A stretch of DNA of 64,000 bases from Usnea hakonensis (GCA_013423325.1 BLJB01000355.1:1-64000), one strand, 5' to 3'. Counted from the first letter of the stretch, positions 11,179 to 22,946 are shown. Notes: generated from the sequence alone by a model not told the origin. Made by a program: numbers and translations.

Positions 11179-14100
11179 ATGGCTTCGTCGACCCGCACCA
11201 GATCTGTCGAGCCCGTAGCGGCATCTAAAAAGCCAAAGTCTACTAAAGATACTTCTCAAGTACGCATCTTCTTTCAGATGGATGAATAACGTCTTTGCCA
11301 TTAACATATCGTAGCCGGTATCAAAGCCACCCGCGAAGAAGGTCAGAATAGTGACACCACAGAAAGAAAAGAACGCTGAGAGCGAACGCGATGGACGTCC
11401 AGTAGGCCCAAAGCCTTCAACGAGGAGCAGTCACAATGATGTATGCCCTCTTTGTATTGTCGAACCTCGAGAAGCTCGTATTGAATCGCTCTAGAGTTTC
11501 GATGCTCTCCTCGAGCCTTTCTACCATGGCAAATCTCTGACAGATCCGATTGATACAGCAAAGGTGAGCTGCTGTATCCCTTCAAGTTATCCTTGTCGCA
11601 CAGCTTGCATCATCTCTTCTATTTGATGATCTCCTGCTGGCAACGGACAGTGAGAGAAAGTCGGAAACAGAGTGTATATTATGATCTTCCATCCTCGAGA
11701 ACCCTGTCTCCTGGATTGTATGGTAGTAGAATCCACAACACTTTAAAGATGACCTCCCAAGCTTGTTCTGCGACATTGAAGTGCCCACTGTCACCGATCT
11801 GACTACTCGTAGGACAAATGGAACCTCCTTCCAGCGTTTTTGAAAGTCAAAGGTCTTGTCAAACAACACATCGACTCATACAATTTCTTCGTCGATGTCG
11901 ACCTCAAGAGAATCGTCAAGGCAAACCAGACAATACTCAGCGATATAGATCCGAAATTCTATATCACCTACACAAACATATATGTTGGGAGACCAACCCG
12001 CCATGATGAAGATCAACAGGACATGTCTCGCGCCAAATGGACGTCCACAGTCACTCCTAATGAATGCAGGTTACGCGACACCACCTACTCCGCGCCAATC
12101 CTCGTCGACTTGGCTTATTGGCGCGGCGTGCGAGAGGTTCGCAGGAAAGGCATAGTCATTGGGCGGCTTCCCGTGATGTTGAGAAGTTCTAGGTGCATCC
12201 TCTCAGATAATTCTGAGAATGACATGGGTCGTCTTCAAGAATGTCCACTGGATCCCGGCGGTTACTTTGTGATCAATGGTACCGAGAAAGTGATATTAGT
12301 CCAAGAGCAAATCAGTAAAAATCGTGTAATCGTGGAGAAAGGTACCAAACATGGCATAGTCCAGGCCTCTGTGACATGGTACGTGCATGTACAATCTCGC
12401 GCGAGCTCTCAGCTGATATTAGAAGTTCAACACACGAAAGAAAGTCGAAAACCTACGTCGTGATGAGGCACGATCGGATATACTTAAAACATAACTTCCT
12501 GAACGAAGACCTCCCAATAGTCTTGGTGCTCAAAGCCCTCGGAATCCATTCCGACCATGAAATAATGTTGCTCACTGCTGGGCACGATGCATCTTATCAA
12601 GATACCTTTGCCGTCAATTTTGAGGAGTGTGCAAAACTAGGCATCACTACTCAACATGAAGCCTTGGAGTACATAGGGCTCAAAATACAAATCAAAGGAA
12701 GAATAGCTTCGCCCGATCTCCGACGTAAATACTCACAAGAGGCAGTGGAAGCTCTATCCAACGTTGTATTGAACCACGTTCCCGTGCATGGTTTGGACTT
12801 TCGCCCGAAAGCTTTGTACGTGGCGGTCATGGTGAGGAGGACACTGATGGCTTTTCATGATAGCGCCTTAGTAGATGACCGAGACTACTACGGAAATAAG
12901 CGACTCGAGTTGGCCGGACAGCTTCTGTCTCTGCTCTTTGAGGACCTCTTCAAAAAATATAACCATGACATAAAAATCGCCATCGATAAAGTTTTGAAGA
13001 AACCGGTGCGCACAGAGGAATTTGACGCCCTAAGATACCTTACAATGCAACAAAATCATATCACTGCCGGTATTCAACGAGCTGTTAGTACAGGGAACTG
13101 GGATTTACGACGATTTAAGATGAAGCGTGCGGGCGTAACACATGTCTTGAGTCGGCTGAGTTATATCAGTGCTCTGGGTATGATGACTAGGATCTCGAGC
13201 CAATTTGAGAAGACGAGAAAAGTGTCGGGACCACGTGCATTGCAACCGTCGCAATTTGGAATGTTGTGTCCGTCGGATACACCCGAAGGAGAAGCCTGCG
13301 GTTTGGTGAAAAATCTAGCCTTGATGACACACATCACTACGGACGACGAACAAGGCCCTGTAAAAAGGCTCGTGTTTGCACTTGGAGCGCAAGACATCAC
13401 GGTGGTCAACGGTACAGACATATACGGTGAAAGCGCCCATATTGTGTTCATCAATGGAACACCTGTTGCGCTAACCCATCACCCACGGCACTTCATCACT
13501 AGCTTTCGGAAGCTTCGCCGATCTGGCCGTGTCTCTGAGTTTGTCAGCATTGCTCTGAATGGCCACCAGAGTGCAGTGCATATCGGAACGGACGAGGGGA
13601 GAATTTGTCGTCCGCTGATAATCGTCGAGAAAGGCAAATCCAAGGTGACTGCTCGTTCGCTACAAGCTCTGCGTAAAGGCAAGATTGGCTTCGATGATTT
13701 TCTCTCCCGAGGGCTTGTCGAGTATCTAGATGTTAATGAAGAGGATGATTCTAACATCGCCATGGATGAGTCCAATGTCAATCAGACGACCACTCATCTC
13801 GAGATCGAGCCGTTCACCATATTGGGAGCTGTGGCAGGACTCATCCCTTACCCCCATCACAACCAGTCGCCTCGGAATACTTACCAGTGCGCCATGGGAA
13901 AGCAAGCCATTGGCGCGATTGCTCACAACCAATTTACCCGTATCGATAGCGTCCTCTACCTTCTTGTCTACCCTCAAAAGCCCCTGGTCAAGACGCGAGC
14001 TATCGAGCTCATCAAATATGACAAACTTCCTGCGGGTCAAAATGCAATTGTGGCTGTGATGTCCTACTCAGGCTACGACATCGAAGATGCCCTTGTACTT

Positions 14101-15225
14101 AACAAAGCCTCATGTGATCGAGGTTACGCACGGTGCCAGGTTTTCCGCAAATACAATACCATCCTTCGAAAGTGGCCAAACGGCTTGGAAGAACGTGTAG
14201 GTGACCCTCATTACGAGAACGGCTGGCCCGTCAAAAGGCATGCAATTCTCGATGAGCATGGCCTTGCCCAAGTGGGCGAAAAGATCTCGCACGGCGATGT
14301 TTACATCATGAAGCAGACTCCGGTCAATCCTCACGCCAGTTCAATCGGTAGTGAGTGGGGCCGCGGTGAGTACAAGGATGCACCGATGACGTACAGACTT
14401 CCAGATCCGAGCTACATTGATAAAGTCTTGGTCTCCATCATGGAGTCTGATCATAAGATCATTAAGGTCCAGACCCGCCAGACAAGAAGACCGGAAGTCG
14501 GCGACAAGTTCTCTTCCCGCCATGGTCAGAAAGGTGTTGTGGGGCTCATTGCTGAGCAAGTGGATATGCCTTTTACAGACGAAGGAATAGTACCCGACAT
14601 TATCATGAACCCACATGGATTTCCCTCTCGTATGACAGTCGGTAAAATGCTCGAACTTGTCTCCGGAAAAGCTGGCGTGCTTGCAGGAGATCTGCAATAC
14701 GGCACAGCATTTGGCGGTAGCAAAGTCGAGGACATGGGAGACATATTGATTAAACACGGTTTCAGCTACGGCGGTAAGGACTTTGTCACAAGTGGTATCA
14801 CAGGAGAGAGTCTACCAGCCTACGTCTTTTTCGGTCCCATATACTACCAGAAACTTAAGCACATGGTCATGGATAAAATGCACTCTCGTGCTCGTGGTCC
14901 TCGTGCAACCCTCACACGGCAACCTATGGAAGGTCGTTCCCGAGATGGTGGTTTGCGTTTGGGAGAGATGGAACGGGACTGCCTAATCGCGTATGGTGCC
15001 AGTCAGTTGCTTCTTGAGAGGTTGATGCTCAGTAGTGATGCGCATGTCGTGGATATATGTGCGACATGTGGTATGATGGGGTATTCTGGATACTGCCAGA
15101 GCTGTAAGAAGACGGAAGGAATGACAAAGATGACGATCCCATATGCCGCGAAGCTTTTAATACAAGAGTTGCTGAGTATGAATGTGGTGGCCAGAGTAGG
15201 GTTGGAAGATGAATTTCCCGGATGA
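11179..15225 (+). CDS. RPC2: DNA-directed RNA polymerase III second-largest subunit (RPC2, yeast Ret1)
   Basis: Catalytic subunit of Pol III in the nucleus, which makes tRNA, 5S and U6 RNA. Five exons: 11179-11259, 11315-11440, 11495-11563, 11813-12378, 12426-15225, giving 1,213 residues. Diagnostic Pol III text includes KWNLLPAFLKVKGLVKQHID, LQECPLDPGGYFVINGTEKV, GMMTRISSQFEKTRKVSGPR, PSDTPEGEACGLVKNLALMT, SYSGYDIEDALVLNKAS, GDKFSSRHGQKGV, and a C-terminal zinc ribbon CATC...CQSC. The junction 12378/12426 uses acceptor AAG; the nearer TAG would create a stop, and the chosen site restores SVTCSTHERKS, matching the family. Intron 3 (11564-11812) is 249 nt, far longer than the others (47-55 nt). 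Length and motif order are normal. Identity is certain; the first 27 residues are the least sure. Confidence 0.95.
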
Positions 15226-15630
15226 CGGAGGATTGTGTATATATCGTGATGAATGGAACTATGATTGGTACAATGTGGGCGGATCAGCATTTGGCACTGC
15301 ATCTTCGATGACAAAGTGGACATCAAAGCAATGGACAACGCTGCCTTTGGGTCCATGGGTTCTACTGCTGTCTTCATCCCAGGAGGAAATGCGCCTGTTG
15401 CAAAGCCTTGACTGAAGCTGTACGTATCTTACAACTTTGGGCTAAATGGGGCTATTGACCAGGATATCATGCTCTCGTGAATGTCTACTCGTAATCAAAT
15501 CAAATGCAAAGCCCTATACAATGGCTCTACCAACTCCTGATGTAGTATGCACCCGTCCAACGTTGACCCTCCGACCATCTCGTCTTGAATTGCCGCAATA
15601 ACCATAGTGTTCGAAAATTCAAAATGTCAC
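15226..15630. other. Intergenic, convergent
   Basis: 405 bases between the stops of RPC2 and the ankyrin gene. Only 3' regions expected; nothing else recognised. Confidence 0.5.
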
Positions 15631-16272
15631 TTAGATCATTTGACTGGCGCCTTTCGTTCCCCCTACTCCTCCCTTCGCCTCTTCTCCCTCGTCACCTACT
15701 CCACCTTTCTTGCTTTTAAACTTCTCCCTCTGCTCCGAGAACTTCCCACCGTATTCGTTGGTCTTTCTAAACAGCTCTACAGCCTCCCACGCACTCGGCC
15801 GTCCCAAATCTACATCCGCCCCTGCTTCCAGCAATATATCCACAATCTCTATCTCATTCTTGAACACAGCGCCAGCGAGAGGAGATTGGCCGCGATCATT
15901 GAGTCGGTTTGGATCAGCACCATGGGAGAGGAGAAGACGAGAGAGTGGAGCGTGACCATGATAGGTCGAGAGCATGAGCTGTAGCCAGGATCAATAAAGT
16001 ATCTTGTGCTAGACGTCTCTTTCGAAAGTAGCAGGTTTTGGTAAAGGAATTGATGTGAGGCTGGGCAAGGAGAGATGGCAAGCTGTCGTGACTCCAGGGG
16101 AAGAGCGTACCAGACTATCGCCCTTGTCGTTGGTCATATTTGGAGGCAGGCCAGCAGGCAGTGCTTGCTCAAAAAGTAGCGTGTCACCTTGTCTGGCTGC
16201 ATCGTACATTCGAGTTGCAAATGCAATTATTTCAGGCGACTCGGGAGTAGGTTGATTGGTTTGGTCACCCAT
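15631..16272 (-). CDS. Small ankyrin-repeat protein
   Basis: Two exons, 16111-16272 and 15631-15978 (intron 15979-16110, donor GTACGC, acceptor CAG), 169 residues. The N-terminus PEIIAFATRMYDAARQGDT is a cap helix. Ankyrin repeats follow: NDKGDSLLMLSTYHGHAPLS, ADPNRLNDRGQSPLAGAVF, and IEIVDILLEAGADVDLG with WEAVELF. The C-terminal tail is Lys/Gly-rich. Joining the exons restores GDSL-LMLSTYHGH, the expected ankyrin turn. This short architecture is widely conserved in fungi and resembles Yar1-like proteins, which chaperone ribosomal protein uS3; that role is only a guess here. Convergent with RPC2. It is the last conserved gene before a repeat-rich island. Confidence 0.88.
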
Positions 16273-17174
16273 GGTGATGAATAGGTAGTTTTCTGTGGTG
16301 AGAAGAGTAGATCTTCTGGCCCCACCAGGCCCCCTCCAACACGTCGTCTTAGGGCTACTCGTGCGGCCGAGAGAACAATCACGAACCAATCAGATCGTTG
16401 CTTACTAAGTCGGCTTTAGCCAATAGGATCATGTGAACTTGGCAATTTTTTGGCCTACAAAATTTTTGGTGAGGAAAATGCCAAGAGGTATCTGGAAATA
16501 AGGCCTCTGATTGGTTCAACTACTTAGTGCGGGCCTCTAGTGATTAGTCTACCTACCTTAAGGAAATCATATGGGTTAATGCACGGTGCAATTACGGTAA
16601 ACCAAAAATCACGTAAATAACTTAACGCTCTCGTCAAGTAACGGTTTTAAAAAAGTTATGTTACTATTAAAAATACGTACTTCTTCTAATAACCGTTCGT
16701 AAATAATAATTAGTTAGCTATTTTTTACTATTAGCGTCAAATACATATAATAGACCCTGAATGCGACCCCCTAAAGTAAGTACCCTAACCCCACGAGATA
16801 CCTACTACCCCTACTATATTGCGGTCGCAAGTATTTAAGATAATACTCCCACGAGAAAATTCGCTAAATCGCTTATTTCTGGCCTCAAATTATTTATAGC
16901 GTAGATGAGTCTCTAGAAAAAAGACTCCCGAGTACTTAGCTTAGTAGGCTTAGCAGTACTAAATAAGACTTGGTAGTACTAGATAAGATTTGGTACCTAA
17001 GTAGAAAAATGGTCTTTTCTAAAAAGACGAAATTTAGAAAAAACCGTAGAACTTTAAACCCTGTTTTTAGTAATACTCGTACTAGGGTAATTTACTAAGA
17101 AACCGTATACTAATAGTCTCGAATTAGAGTTCCATGTAATAATGGTTTAAAGGCCCCATAGCCTTTCGCTAAGG
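16273..17174. other. AT-rich degraded DNA, possible transposase relic
   Basis: About 16,440 onward the composition drops sharply to TA-rich sequence with few CA or TG dinucleotides, as expected for RIP. From about 16,760 one frame begins MRPPK and reads SLISGLKL further on, with many stops; this faintly recalls the N-terminal helix-turn-helix region of a fungal Tc1/mariner transposase. The resemblance is weak and I do not call it as a gene. Confidence 0.35.
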
Positions 17175-17179
17175 TAGAC

Positions 17180-17319
17180 TATTACGGCAGGCATTTGCTC
17201 TTCGCTGCCAAGCCTATATGGGGCCGGATTATCGTTGTTCCGGACGTACTTCTTTAAGCAATTCGTAGCTATTTAATAAATAAGTAGTTAACCTACTATA
17301 GTTCTATTATTTTATAATA
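17180..17319 (+). repeat. Left LTR of the 1.0-kb element
   Basis: 140 bp, same length as the right copy. Its 3' end reads TTTATAATA where the right copy has TTTCGTGATA, consistent with C-to-T and G-to-A decay. Confidence 0.75.
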
Positions 17320-18050
17320 GAATAGTAGTAATACCTCGGTTCTAATCCTTAGTATATCGTTATATATATAATCGCTACGTTCCGGTACCTATTAGTACTA
17401 AATTACGAGCCTTCGTAATAGCCTTAATATATTATTTCGAGCCTACCTAACTATATGCCTTACCGGACGTATAGTATAATAGTAGTATACTAGACTTATA
17501 ATCTAGAAGAGGAGTATTTGACCCCCTTACAAATACTATAATAGTATATAGAATAGGATAGGGAAGTATATTACTTAGGGTATATTAAGGTCTTAAGAGA
17601 CGGTAGTATTTAGGGAAGGAGACGGTATTTATATAGAATATACGAATAGAAGGCTATTTAGAAGGAGGAAGATAAATATACTATAGTAATAATATTATAT
17701 AAATTTGGTAGCCTATAGCTATATACTTTATAGGTTATAATATTACTACTATACTACGGAGAAGTCTATCTATTAGCTACGCCTACTAGCTAGCCTACTT
17801 CGGAGGATCCTTTAGAATATCTATATTACGATTACCCTACGGTACTTAAATTATCTATAAATAAGGGTTATATACTACTACTTAGTATAATTAGCTAACG
17901 CTAGCGTATTTATCTTTAGCCGATTAATATTAACTTTTTCGCCTTAGTCGAGCTATCTATATACTATTAATTAATAGATATGGAGCTCTAGGCAACTAGG
18001 AAGGATCTGGAATAATGAGGACGTTATTTTTGTTATTTTTTATAGGTACT

Positions 18051-18190
18051 TGTTACGGTAGGTATTTGCTCTTCGCTACTAAGCCTATATAGGGCCGGAT
18101 TATCGTTGTTCCGGACGTACTTCTTCAAGTAATTCGTAGCTATTTAATGAACAAGTAGTTAACCCACTATAGTCCCATTGTTTCGTGATA
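18051..18190 (+). repeat. Right LTR of the 1.0-kb element
   Basis: 140 bp, begins TGTTACGG and ends TTTCGTGATA. Relative to the 52.9-kb copy it has GTAGGT for GCAGGC, CTACTAAG for CTGCCAAG and CTATATAG for CTACATGG; every one of these is a CpA-to-TpA change on one strand or the other. Confidence 0.75.
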
Positions 18191-18220
18191 TAGACATACC
18201 TTATGAGCAGGCCCCAGAAC

Positions 18221-18571
18221 GCGCACACGGTGCCACTACTGTAATAATACCGAAAGTAATTAACATGATGGTTATATGTAGATATTTAGGTATTACGGTA
18301 GAATAGTATTATTATAGTATTTTAAAGTAACGGTATAGGTACGGTATTAAAGATCATAGTATTCCTAAATCCTAACCCAAGATTCCAGTGATTTTCTTAA
18401 CTATAGTATAAAAACGGTATCGAGACGGTATTAAGATAGTATTTCGCAACTTTTAATACCGTTAAAAATAAATACTTGTGAACGTTTGGTCAAAATTTGT
18501 CACGGTTATTATCGCATTGTTAGTTATTTGTCGCATGATTAGTACCACTACTGTAAATATACCGTGTGCGC
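18221..18571. mobile_element. Candidate MITE with 11-bp inverted ends
   Basis: GCGCACACGGT at 18221-18231 is inverted at 18561-18571. Just inside each end lies CCACTACTGTAA in direct orientation (18233-18244 and 18545-18556). The 351-bp interior is AT-rich, with several short ACGGTATT-like repeats, and has no coding frame. I could not find a target-site duplication, so the outer borders and the class are uncertain. Confidence 0.4.
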
Positions 18572-18702
18572 AGTTGCAATCTCGCCCATAGGTATAATTG
18601 GTGCGTGATTATTCTCCCGGCCGACGAGTAGGGCCTAGGCTTCTCAAACGTCCAAAGTTGATGATCGACTTATCAGTCGAAGATAAGAGGTAGCTATCAA
18701 TA

Positions 18703-19426
18703 TCAGGTCTTCTTCCTTTTGACATTTCGCCTTTCGGAATCCTTGATCCCTTTTATCGCCAGGTTGCCGGCTTTGATTCTCTCACTTACGTGTCCAATGC
18801 CTATGAGATGTCCATTCAAATCAAAGATCTCGACATCAACATCATATTCCTCGTCGCCGATGACTCTGGAACATGATATTAGAGTTAGCCTGGGTTACTT
18901 GAGAGGGTATAGCGAGCCTCGTGAGATCTCTAGATCCTTTGCTGTCCCAAGACATGTCTCACGGGTCGAATTTCGGCCCAGAAAAGGGAATTGGGACTCC
19001 AACACTACTTACAGCACGTTCAGTAACCCCTGCATCGTGGCTTTCAAAATACTGTATGTCAGGTGCCGGTCATGAACTGACGACACTTGGACGTTCCCAC
19101 CGTAAGGCCCATTGCGGCTATATGGATCGAGATCTGGAGGGAGCCAGGAGTCCCCGTCTTGAGAGATGTGGAGCGAGCAAAAAGAGCGAACGCTTTCAAG
19201 AAGACTTTGCAGGATTACCCCATCCATGGGCCTGCCAAAAAAGATCCTCAGTCGTGTTTGTGTATTCGGCACAACATAGCTTGTCTGCCGTTGGCGATTA
19301 GGAGCACCAAGACTCAGAAATTGAGGATGAGATAACAGCAAGCCCCTAACCAAACCTTTTCAGTGTGCTTTGTCTTGCGAAAGTTGTTTAATCACCAAAT
19401 TGCTCACGTTGTATTGGACTGTCCAT
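18703..19426 (-). CDS. Small protein of unrecognised fungal family (relative of the 30.3-kb gene)
   Basis: Proposed exons 19408-19426, 19013-19355 and 18703-18865, in phase, 174 residues. Exon 1 is the weakest part: no ATG opens the main exon, and a 52-nt intron from an upstream ATG is my guess. The core reads YVVPNTQTRLRIFFGRPMDG, then HLTYSILKATMQGL, then, after the last intron, VIGDEEYDVDVEIFD and GHLIGIGHV. The product of the gene at 30268-30912 shows the same order: YHVPNSMTTLFFSLGFP, RLTWSIVKDAMEGL, VVDSRFVESEFNI and GLVGRG. So the two belong to one family. This copy has no visible signal peptide. I do not know a function. The C-terminus is very basic (ERRNVKRKKT). It could be a decaying copy. 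Confidence 0.5.
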
Positions 19427-21100
19427 CGTCAGTCATTTTTGAGTTAGACACTACATCTAGTGGGAAAGAGAAAGCAAAATGGTGAATCAGAGCTTGGTAC
19501 AAGAAAATCAAACACCATGCCACGGCGCAACGCATAGTGTAGAATGAGTGTGCGGTGCCATGCAAGGACATCTGGCAGAAGACACTGCTTTCAGCGTTTC
19601 TTTTGAATGATGGAAACGGAGAAAGGCGTAAATGAACCCCGCAAAGACATGATCATCCTGCGCGACGAAACAAAATAATGCTCTCGCTGCAAATGACGCA
19701 CGCTAAACTGCGGGAATCCGGGTGAGACAGTGTCCATCACGTTTGCGCCATAAGCGCACGAGAGAACGGAAGCGAAAGGCGAGCAGAGTAGGGACATCCA
19801 CTACCGAGGGGCCACTATGACTAGAAGAAACAGGTATTGTATTTGGGGTAGGTAACTTTTGACTAGTACTTTGTGGAAGTTCGCCTTTCTACGAGGTCAA
19901 CGCCAAACGACTCCAGCTTTCTCGGAATGCGAAGTAAGGTAGTCATGCAGTACCTTGTCATTCACCATCAGCAAAGCCATCGACCCCGCAAATTCAGCAA
20001 AGAAGTGTCAGCCTTGACGTACGTACAACTGGAAAAGGGAATCGATCCGTTCGGGTCTATTTCTGATCGGAGATTTGCTACACTTGGAGCAAAAGCTTGT
20101 TTCTCAACGGCAGGACCCGAACAATCTTACCATCATGTCAGCTGGCAAATGATCAGACAGCACAACGGGCGGCTTGTTATGGGAAAGCACACGGCTGTGG
20201 CAACGAAGTTTTCTTGCAATCGGTTTGGATTGAATGAGTCAGCCCCACCCTCGACACTTCCAAGGCTATCCTTCTCCAGGGGCCCTCCATTCATAGTCGG
20301 AGAGGGTAAGTTGCGTGTAACCCCAGAATCCCTTTCAGCAGCCCCAATTGTCTCTTTTGTCACTTGCAGTGCAGAGGGTGTTGTAATACATCGGTATTCC
20401 CTATCTTGGACTCGGCCGCGATTCTAGATTACTGATGCGCTCTGAGTTGAGAGGAAGAGTACAATTGTTGGCATATATTGACAAAGGCGCAACCGACAAT
20501 GATCATCGTAGTGAATTCATCTCATACTTCACGAGAGTGAGCCTAACGAGCGAATACAGCCGAATGGACCAGATCTCTGCGAAAGGTCTTGCACGAAACG
20601 CCGAATTTCTTCCTCTGTCAAAATTGGATAGACTCCACGTGACATTTGCCATATTCCTGCCAAACTAGTCCATGGTCGCAGGAGCATTTTGTCGTCGAGG
20701 ATACCCTTCAAACAATCTTTTTATGATGTCGCAAAAGATTCGTCTGCTAGAATTTCGCATTTGGTGATTCGTCTTGGGCGTGCCATTTGCAATCTTTCGT
20801 TGCATGATTTATAAAGGCATATTCTTACGAGGTGAGGGTGAGGTTAGAGATAATTGTGCTCGCGTTACCCAGAGTCAACGACTGACACGCCCATCGCTTA
20901 TTCATTACACTGCTCGTGGGCAGCATCAGAAGAAGGCCTGCGTCTGACCATTGTCTCCAACCAGGTAACTTCCTTTCAAGCACACAGTTCGAGCGCAGCA
21001 GAAGAAGGTGCTCCACTATATCAGGCCAGTTGGCACTGAGCGAAGGTGGAGCTTGGCTCGTCGGCTCAAAGCCTCTATCTAATTCAGGATCAGATCCCAT
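19427..21100. other. 1.7 kb without a supported gene
   Basis: Both strands hold medium-length open frames (up to 184 codons at 19873-20427), but none has recognisable motifs, a clear start context or splice continuity, and opposing frames overlap. I leave them unannotated. Base composition is normal, unlike the TA-rich DNA to the left. Confidence 0.4.
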
Positions 21101-21641
21101 TCAATTGCATTTCGAGGCATGTCTCTTACGAAAAGGCAGAACGTCATCCCCTAGATCCTTTGCCATCCTGAAAACAACGACGCAAGTCCCTACTAGTTGT
21201 CAGACTCATTGCTAGAGGCACCTGATTTCCAAGGCAGCATCACAAGACTTACCATACTCTGAGATCTGGGGAACTTGCCATGACGGTTCGGGCGGTGGAA
21301 CTTTTAGGAACTTGGATGACTTGTGAATGTTAGTGTAGGACGTCGTCTCAGAGCTAGTCTGCTACACGTACCCAGAAGGTCCACTGAATGTAGCCATACG
21401 GTAAGACTCGATCCCAAAGCCGGCCGAGTGCGTCAGCACAATCCTGCGCATCGATACGACCGGCCCAATTCGGATTCGGGGCGGCGTGTACGCAGACCGG
21501 ATTATTCTGGGCGTTCAGAGTCGCGGATCGTGGTTGACTCTTGTGTAAGAAGGTCGTCCATGAGGGAGAGAGAGCGGTCGCAGTGCACATCCCAGCGACA
21601 ACGGTCCAGAGGAGCGAACTGATGAACGTTGATTTGTTCAT
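21101..21641 (-). CDS. Small secreted cysteine-containing protein
   Basis: Three exons: 21372-21641, 21253-21310, 21101-21189, giving 138 residues. The N-terminus MNKSTFISSLLWTVVAGMC is a signal peptide with likely cleavage near ATA-LS. The mature part has four cysteines (PVCVH, DAQDCADAL, YGTCVVVF, SKCN), consistent with two disulphides. Conserved-looking pieces are IDAQDCADALGRL, YIQWTFW and TCVVVFRM. The exon 2 acceptor at the CCAAG before 21310 was chosen because only it keeps phase 0 and restores the PPEPSWQVP reading. This layout recurs in fungal secreted proteins of unknown function that I have seen, but I have no name for it. It lies in a repeat-rich island, a usual setting for host-interaction proteins; that role is inference only. 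Confidence 0.65.
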
Positions 21642-22234
21642 GAATGAAGGACGTTTCTGGGACAGCTGAAGGGATTTTTGGGCGAAGGAGCAGAGGGCGC
21701 CTTTAGGTTAAAATAAAAGGTAGCCATCTGGCGTACTGGGGTATATTACTATATTTGAACTTTTGGATTCAGTGGAGGCATATCACGACGCATCGCTTTT
21801 ATGACTTAGAAGCGCGAAGCCCATAACATGGGACAGACAGATGAGTACAGCGGATAACGTTACTTTCTTTGCTGATGTTAAAATCCACCAAGTACTGTTA
21901 TCTCATAGCCATCTTGCAAGGCGAATCTTTCATCTCTCCTTTCCGACTGTCACTTTCGATTTCGGTTTCGTAACCAAAACCAAAAGCATGTTACTCAAGT
22001 CGTTGCATGTTGATGAGCAAGCTCTGGGAAAGAGTGTCCAGTACCCGGTGTATGTCCATTTGACAGGATAAAAATAATATACAAGCAGAAAGTCACACGA
22101 TCAGAAATCTCACTACCGAGGTACGAGTACGAGATTTACTTTAAAGTATGATTTATGATGATTTAAGGTTTTGATTGCGGGAGTCCGGCATCGGCGTACT
22201 CCGAGGTGCTCATCTTCATATGCCATTTTGTATA

Positions 22235-22256
22235 CATATATATATATATATATATA
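22235..22256. repeat. (TA)n microsatellite
   Basis: About eleven TA units with one CA interruption near the left end. Confidence 0.85.
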
Positions 22257-22343
22257 ACTTCCCCGAACTGAGTGCAACACGTGACCGGCTGCTGACTCAG
22301 GCTTCGCCGCTCTGCTCGCCCGCTAACGTCCGTTTCGTCTGTA

Positions 22344-22438
22344 TGCTCCCTCGTTGCTCCCCTGTGCTCCCTCAGTGCTCCCCCGTGCTCCCTCGATGCT
22401 CCCTTATGCTCACTCGCTGCTCCCTCGTGCTCCCCCTC
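22344..22438 (+). repeat. 21-bp minisatellite (alternating 11- and 10-bp TGCTCCCTC units)
   Basis: Nine consecutive units begin TGCTC and alternate 11 and 10 bp, so the array is about 4.5 copies of a 21-bp period. Most units vary only in the last three bases. Confidence 0.8.
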
Positions 22439-22584
22439 AGCCACTTCCTAGTTTCTTGCCGTTCGCTCTGGCTCTTGCGTTCCTGTAACTTTAAACGAGA
22501 GCGTGTATTGGATGCTGGTCAAGAGACTTCATATATGACTTCACTTATCGCTCATCATGATATTCTCCTCTCTTGTTCTCTTGC

Positions 22585-22674
22585 TCTTTTCTTTTCTTTT
22601 CTTTTCTTTTCTTTTCTTTTCTTTTCTTTTCTTTTCTTTTCTTTTCTTTTCTTTCCTTTCCTTTCCTTTCCTTT
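22585..22674. repeat. (CTTTT)n passing into (CTTTC)n
   Basis: About fourteen pure CTTTT units followed by four CTTTC units: a polypyrimidine tract of about 90 bp. Confidence 0.9.
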
Positions 22675-22946
22675 CATTTCTATCTGCTTTGCGATAACTC
22701 GTCAGAATATTAATTATTCTATTATTCAGATTCTCATCTCGAGTCAGTTCGACCTATTACACCCTTATCTATTATAGGCGATTCAGCCATTTGGAAAAAC
22801 TCCTACTAGTCGAACAGCATTTGCAAATTAGTTTATCGATCTGTATATAAGAGGTGAACGAATATCAGAAGATCCGAATGACAATATTATCAGCTTTTGG
22901 AAGGAGGCGCTAACGTTATGACTCGGAATATGAAGTTGTTGTAGAA

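Larger units (their letters stand above)
17180..18190 (+). mobile_element. Small non-autonomous LTR element (TRIM-like), RIP-damaged, with TSD
   Basis: Two 140-bp direct repeats (17180-17319 and 18051-18190) enclose 731 bp of TA-rich DNA with no coding frame. The host pentamer TAGAC lies immediately outside both ends (17175-17179 and 18191-18195), a 5-bp target-site duplication, so this is one complete 1,011-bp insertion. The right copy starts TGTTACGG; the left starts TATTACGG, a TG-to-TA change. A third, less mutated copy of the same LTR is at 52938-53043. The interior is too short for gag and pol, so it needed a helper element. Strand is assigned from the TG start of the LTR. Primer-binding site and polypurine tract cannot be read, probably because of mutation. 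Confidence 0.75.
21642..22946. other. Intergenic with three simple-repeat arrays
   Basis: 1.3 kb holding a TA microsatellite, a 21-bp minisatellite and a CTTTT array (annotated separately). Open frames here run through the repeats and are not genes. It includes the promoter of the secreted-protein gene. Confidence 0.55.

Noticed and set aside
16760..17100. Tc1/mariner transposase gene
   Set aside because: Only a faint resemblance over about 50 residues with many stops; kept as a remark, not a feature.
19873..20427. 184-codon open frame on the plus strand
   Set aside because: No motif, no start context, overlapping frames on the other strand; not distinguishable from chance.
22163..22777. 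Open frames on both strands rich in EHxGA or LPRCSP
   Set aside because: They are translations of the minisatellite and the CTTTT array.
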